Assembly (NCBI GenBank): GCA_025617745.1
Contig: CM046858.1
Span: 38,457,119 to 38,521,118, forward strand
Source of the DNA: Heliocidaris erythrogramma
Lineage: Eukaryota > Echinodermata > Echinoidea > Camarodonta > Echinometridae
Length of the DNA: 64,000 nt
Direction: 5' to 3'
Shown here in pieces: positions 58,553 to 64,000 of the stretch; the first letter of the stretch is position 1; each line of letters starts with the position of its first letter. The position numbers were made by a program, and so were the translations under genes. The notes below the pieces were generated by a model. It was given only the letters and a program-made list of their open reading frames with translations. It ran no database searches and had not been told where the DNA came from.

Positions 58553-59954
58553 CTACAACGAAAGAAATAGAAATGGATTATTGAAGAAAATAGAGCATGT
58601 TCCTAAACTGCTTCTTCAGTCTAGTTAATACAATGACATGATTTTCAAAAGGGCTCAACAATAATTTTTCATTCGCTCTTTAAAATGGAAACACCTTTTT
58701 TTTCAATTACATTTTTCTATAAAAAATAAAACATTGCATAACTGGTATAGAATGATATGGTCACATGGCTGTAAATAGGACTTAATAACTCATTACTTGT
58801 TCTTGAACATGGCAAAATATATTTCTTCTACTTTTTCCTGTAAAAACAGAAATAAAACAATATTTGATATTGCAGGGGGAAAAGGTTGCCATCAAGATAA
58901 TCACTGTGCATTTGACATGTTGTCACAGTATGCCAATTTTTAGGATTTCAGTGCAATATGTAACCAGCAACAAATATGCATCAGGCAATGGAGCTGGAAA
59001 AGTCAGAGGCTCAAAACTTACTGATGTAGACTTTGAAAAAGAGCTTTGGATAGCTTTTCATGGATGATAAACTACTTACACTCCACACCATTATTCATTG
59101 TGGCAAATAGCTTTTTTCTCAATTAGAGTTCTTCAGGTATTTACTCACGTTAACCCGCTGAATGCTATTAAGCCCTACATGTAACTTGGGAGGGAGTCTA
59201 TGGGAAATGCATGTTCTATATCAATTCAAATCGTATTCAACAGGTTTATAGTATCTTTGCAGTCATTTGCATTTTATTGGTTTTGATCAGAGCTCTCTTG
59301 AAGTTTTCTAAAGCTGCATATAATGCTATCTACTTCCATACATTTTTAGCTACGACGACATTTAGCATCACAATGCATACAAGCCTGAATTCTTCTTTGA
59401 CACTTGATTGATCACACAAGGTACTGGCCAAGCAATATATTTTCCACCCATCCTCTATTTCATCTCCCAACCCAATATTGATATCAGCATGAATATTTGA
59501 ACAATACCAGGCTGACAGTAAGAATTCCCTTTTTCAATTACGGCCGTTTGTTCTCCGGGGTACCCGAGTTCACTCGTCATACCCCTCCGCTAAACCCCGC
59601 ATCCATCCATTTCCAGCTGCGGTGCTGCCGGTGCAATACATTTTCGGTAAATAAAGAGTGCCATGGCTACCTACAGACGATATGTTAATGATCCTGAATA
59701 GCGCACTGCATGAGTGAGAGTAGAAGAACTTGTACATATAGTGGCCGGACGTAACGACATTGCATTACATGTAGTACAGGGTGGCACTGACTCGCATGTG
59801 TACCCATGCATAATCTAGTTGGTGACGTTGAGACTTAAAGTTCTCTTTTAAAGCTGTCAGCACTGCAATGATGGAATCTATATGACGACCAGCATTTTAA
59901 TGTAATTGAAGTATGTAAACATTGGATTATGAAGATACATAAAAGCCTAAATTA

Positions 59955-60460
59955 TATTTCTCTCTCCCTCCCTCCCTCTCTCTCTCTCTTTATGTAGTAG
60001 CAGATTATTTCGTGCAAGACCTACCGTAACAGGAAGCAAGAACTTGGCAAACCCATTATTAAATATTAATAAACTTTGTGTACATGAATGAAGGTTCATT
60101 TTCACATCTTTTCAAATTCATAGTTTTATCTACAATGTATGTACATGAATCTTCAGTCAGTCCTAATAAATTGCAACTGAGCAAGAGCTAAACCTGAATA
60201 AACAAAATACAACAGGAGAGATGAACCGAGTGTAAACTGGAGTTGTTTGGATATCATTTTTAGGCAATTATTAATTAACTTGTCAATAATTTTTGACGAG
60301 GGTTTCCAAGTTGACATTATCACAAAGTATACACTCAAACAAAAACAAACATTTTTTTTTTACGCAGCTAGGTCTCTCTCTCTCCCCCCCCCCCCCCCCC
60401 CCCCCCTTCTCTCTCTCTCACTTTCTCTCCCTCTCTTGCTCTCTCTCTCTCTCTCCTCAT
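59955..60460. repeat. CT microsatellites and a C run
   Basis: CTCTCCCTCCCTCC at about 59960-59990 and (CT)n plus about 22 C at 60376-60460. Confidence 0.9.
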
Positions 60461-60617
60461 CTATATGTACATGGGCATGTATTGACATACCACCCACACC
60501 TTTTCTAAATTGCTTGAGGTCAAGTGCTTGAGGTCAAGTGATTTGTCTCACGACAGACTTTCATGTACATGTGCCAAATTTACACATGTATCAAAACTTT
60601 ACAGGTACGGAACTGCT

Positions 60618-61249
60618 TAAAGGCCAATTCCTCCCTAATATGAAGTTGACTGGAATAAATAGAGTAAATTTAAACAAGCATAACAGTGAAAATTTTATTG
60701 AAATCGGATGTAAAACTAAAATAAGAAAGTTATGGCATTTTGAAGTTTTGCATTATTTCATGAAACAGTGATATGCATAACATGGGCGGTATGCAAATGA
60801 GTGAACCGATGATGTCATGCACTCACTTTTCCTTATGTATTTTATTATATGAAATATCATATATTTCATTTTTTTGCTTCAATATTAAATGTAAAACATG
60901 GTTTGACTCCATATGGAACATGTAAAATCATCATTATTGTAACTTATTTTCATACAAGGAAGGGATTCTTTATTATCACATCTATAAAAATTGAAATATT
61001 TGAAATTTCATATAATAAAATAAATAAAGGAAAAGTGAGTGTGTGACATCATCGGTTCACTCATTTGCATACATGTACCGCCCATGCTAATGTATGCATA
61101 TCAATGTTTCATGAAATAATGCAAAACTTCAAAATGCCATAACTTTCGGATTTTACATCCGATTTCAGTGAAATTTTTACTGTTATGCTTGTTTAATTTT
61201 ACTCTGTTTATTCAAATCAACTTGATATTGAGGTGGACTTGGCCTTTAA
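60618..61249. mobile_element. 632-bp foldback element, TTAA flanks
   Basis: Left arm AGGCCAATTCCTCCCTAATA through about 60840 is the inverse of the right arm ending TTGAGGTGGACTTGGCCT. Arms are about 220 bp, and TTAA flanks both sides. The AT-rich loop has no coding capacity. Confidence 0.85.
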
Positions 61250-61847
61250 ACACATTTGGTGTTTTCCAACGCATTTCAGGTGACAAACTCCATACTATTT
61301 TAGCCTATTTTTGCATTCAGTTGATGCATGCTTCTTCCCCAAGTGCCTATGACAAACTACATGTAGATGTCGGCCTACATGTACATGTATATATTTAAAT
61401 TAAATTTTGCAAGTGTCAGACAACAATCAGCTATTGCAAGCTCTGCAACTACATGAACATGTATCTTTTTGCATCTTGTAATTGTCAATGTCCATGTACC
61501 GGTATTCATTTTGCAGTAACTCCAGACCAAACACACTGTAAAACTTTCCCTTGACCTTTCATATCACACGTTCTCTCTGATTCTTCTTTGATACCCAAAA
61601 TAAAAACCTGCTAGGTGAGTATTAAACTGATGAATAATGCTGACACATGATATTGTCATTTTGACTTTCAATACATTGCACATAATATATTTAAAGGAAA
61701 CAAAGAATCTATTAAAGAAGGAACCAAATGTATAATAAAATTAATTAATAATAATGTAACTCTTTTAGAATTTTATACAGAAAAGCGAGTTTCACATCCA
61801 GCAATTTTCATTGTATATTTTCTTCCCAGAGTTCCTTTGGAGCTTTC

Positions 61848-61990
61848 CAGGGCCCTGTTTCATAAAACTTGTCATCCATGACAAGTTGCAATAACTGTTA
61901 TAAGCTACTGAAATCCTTGCATCTGATTGGCTGAGAGCAAATTTGTCAGTAAAAATCACTGACAAGACACTTGATGAAACACCCCCACCC
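61848..61990. mobile_element. chimeric GGGCCC / GGGAGCG element
   Basis: The left end is the GGGCCCTGTTTCATAAAAC type. The core is shared. The right end, AAAATCACTGACAAGACACT then TGATGAAACACCCCC, is the GGGAGCG type. The right side runs into a long C run. Confidence 0.8.
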
Positions 61991-62518
61991 CCCCCCCCCC
62001 CCCCCAGATGTAATGTACAAACTGTAAATTGCTCTCCTCTCATACTCATGGCTCTTGATAATTTAATAGAGCTCTATGGAACTTTCCTGAGGTATATCTC
62101 TCTCTGCTTCATATTTTTCCACTGATAGAGCTCACATGCGAATATGACTACATATATGTAAATAGATAACAAACTTGGTATCCCTGATATCTTTCTTAAC
62201 TGAGCCTAAGTAGTTTCTACTTCCAACCTCTTTGCTGCTACAAATGTACATTCTTGAGTCTCATTCCCTACTGTAAAAACCATGTGCATGAAACTTTCCC
62301 AAATTTCTTGAATGGTCGAGATTCGCGAAAAATCAATGCCGTGAAATATTAGAATTATTTAGATAGAATCAAAACGTGAAACATTTCCCTTTCGCAAAAC
62401 TTTCATGCCATGAAAATGGTCAACATTTTAAACAACTCACAAAATTTTATAATCACAAAATTTTCTGGTTTTAAAGTAGGACTTTACTTCACAACTATAT
62501 GTACAATATATTTCAAAG

Positions 62519-62636
62519 TCAGATTGAAAAAGCACAGAAATGCTATTAAAAAGGTCATGACATCTGTAAGGAAATCAAAATCAGATTGAAAAGCACAGAA
62601 ATGCTAAAAAGGTCATGACATCTGTAAGGAAATCAG
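62519..62636. repeat. 62-bp tandem duplication
   Basis: TCAGATTGAAAAAGCACAGA at 62519 and TCAGATTGAAAAGCACAGAA at 62581, both ending GACATCTGTAAGGAAATCA. Confidence 0.9.
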
Positions 62637-63785
62637 AGAGGGGATGGTGATGGTATTTTTAAAGTTTTTTTTCACAATGAATAGCAAGCTGAGCTTTTCC
62701 TGTAGGGAAAAAAATCAAAACTACTTCAACCTGTGCTCAGTCCACACAATAGGGTTCAAAGAGTGGTCAGTCAGTGCACTGAAACTTTGAAAAGTGGAAA
62801 TTTGGTCATTTGGGGACACTTTCTGTGAAAACCAGCAGGAGTACGTCTGATCTCATTCAACAAGCATCCTTTCATGCTGGGGACACACAGGAGGTCCTGG
62901 CTTTTAGTTTAGAAAAGGTTTGACAGAAGATATAAAACCTTGCTACTGTACACCTCGTAGGCCTATACATGTATCATTGTCAATATTTTGATATATATGC
63001 AAAATTTTTGGGCCTATAATAACAATATTGAAACATTTCAGTGTATTTTCTTTACCCTGTACATGAACATTTGACAGTCCATAGTAAAGTCTATTAAAGT
63101 TATATGTAATAATTTTAATGAATACAAATTAATCTGCAATGTTAAAAGTGGTACAATGTACAAAAGTAATTCATGAGATCTTTAGAAATATCACTCACTG
63201 CACTGGGTACAAAAAGTATGTTTTAAACATTTTAAGTAGAGTGTGGATGGGGCATCTTGTGCAGGTCGATTGACTTACAGTTACAGTACTGGAATAATAT
63301 CTAAATTTATTTTAAGAGTTCTCCAGCATACTGTACACTTGTACATTTAGCAAAGTACTCTCAAGTCCAAACCCCTTTTGTAAAAACAGAAGTAAATGTA
63401 TACAAAAATACACTGATATTATTGTCATTTTGTTTTACCTGAAAACTTCCCAAAACTTGTGATGGTGTGAACACATGTAAACGTGTAGGCTGTAATGAGC
63501 ATCTGGAGTACACATTTTGATGCTGATAAATGATGGCACAGTGCATTCATGACATTGATGTATGGTATGTTCAAGGCAACAATTTACCATCACATTTCTG
63601 CGGTATGCACAGGGTCAAGTCTAACAATGTGTTCTTTTTATTTAACATTTTGTATTAAATGTGATGATACAGGCTGAAAGTACATGTATATGTACATGTA
63701 TGAGGTAGTCTGCAGCATTTTCATGTCTTGCAATAGATATGATTGTTCAAACAGGATTCATAAATATGAACATTTCATGCATTAC

Positions 63786-63998
63786 TCCGAAGGTTCGTTA
63801 TTCCAAAGGTTCGTAATACCGAAAATGAAATAGGGTTCGTAATCCCGAAAATGAAAACGGGTTCATATTTCTGAAAATGTAATATATAGAGCCCAACGTA
63901 CTGTAACTTTTGAAATTATAAACCTTCGGAAATATGAACCCGTTTTCATTTTCAGAATTACGAACCCTATGTCATTTTCGGAATTATGAACCTTCGGA
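63786..63998. mobile_element. GGTTCGTAAT foldback element
   Basis: TCCGAAGGTTCGTTATTCC at the left and GGAATTATGAACCTTCGGA at the right; arms of about 95 bp made of repeated GGTTCGTAAT.CCGAAAATGAAA units. It ends at the window edge. Confidence 0.8.
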
Positions 63999-64000
63999 AA

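Larger units (their letters stand above)
58553..64000 (-). other. 5' intron, continuing past the window
   Basis: Upstream of the first visible exon. Contains CT microsatellites (59960-59990 and 60376-60460), the 632-bp TTAA foldback (60618-61249), a chimeric element (61848-61990), a 62-bp tandem duplication (62519-62636) and a GGTTCGTAAT foldback (63786-63998). I found no exon encoding the conserved ANTH N-terminus or the KKKHL loop. Confidence 0.6.

Noticed and set aside
58553-64000. The missing first ANTH exon
   Set aside because: I looked for the lysine-rich GPKKKHL region on the minus strand and found nothing convincing; it must lie outside.

Overview
The window is animal genomic DNA: AT-rich, intron-dominated, and crowded with short inverted-repeat elements and the octamer TACATGTA. 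The repeat style (CATGTA-rich runs, small foldback elements, 3'-tail fragments of non-LTR elements) suggests a marine invertebrate deuterostome, most likely a sea urchin or other echinoderm. The species is inferred and cannot be proved from this sequence.

One gene accounts for all the coding sequence I can support. It is the invertebrate orthologue of the clathrin-assembly proteins PICALM (CALM) and SNAP91 (AP180), on the minus strand, running from 58552 down to about 111. Its first coding exon or exons lie beyond the right edge and its last exons beyond the left edge. Seventeen exons have consistent splice phases throughout: nine for the rest of the ANTH domain and its end (58552 to 28222), one coiled segment (27309-27198), a tandem pair of nearly identical 69-nt exons (24984-24916 and 24305-24237), then proline-rich, motif-bearing tail exons (21425 to 3681). 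A weak 18th exon sits at 111-155.

Three features of the tail stand out. (1) The 69-nt exon is tandemly duplicated together with its flanks, and each copy is symmetric in phase 0. (2) A 903-nt exon (17994-17092, phase 1 on both sides) would add 301 residues rich in SP, NPF, DPF and DLL, including a 32-residue repeat used three times. It could switch a short PICALM-like form to a long AP180-like form. (3) A decayed duplicate of exon 20526-20398 lies just upstream, split by a 214-bp inverted-repeat element. There is also a GC donor after exon 27309-27198, a one-base frame conflict in exon 21425-21226, and a candidate 42-nt phase-1 cassette at 13839-13798.

The remaining roughly 95% is intron filled with small non-autonomous elements. 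These fall into families: CAGTGAAACCTG ends with TA flanks (5 copies); TTAA-flanked elements of about 390 bp (6 copies); two families that share a core, GGGCCCTGTTTCAT and GGGAGCGTTTCATC ends, flanked by CWG triplets, with one chimeric copy; a 632-bp TTAA foldback; and several singletons. There are also minisatellites, a telomere-like array, a 0.7-kb polypurine tract and many C/G homopolymers. I recognised no tRNA, rRNA, CRISPR, viral gene or intact transposase.
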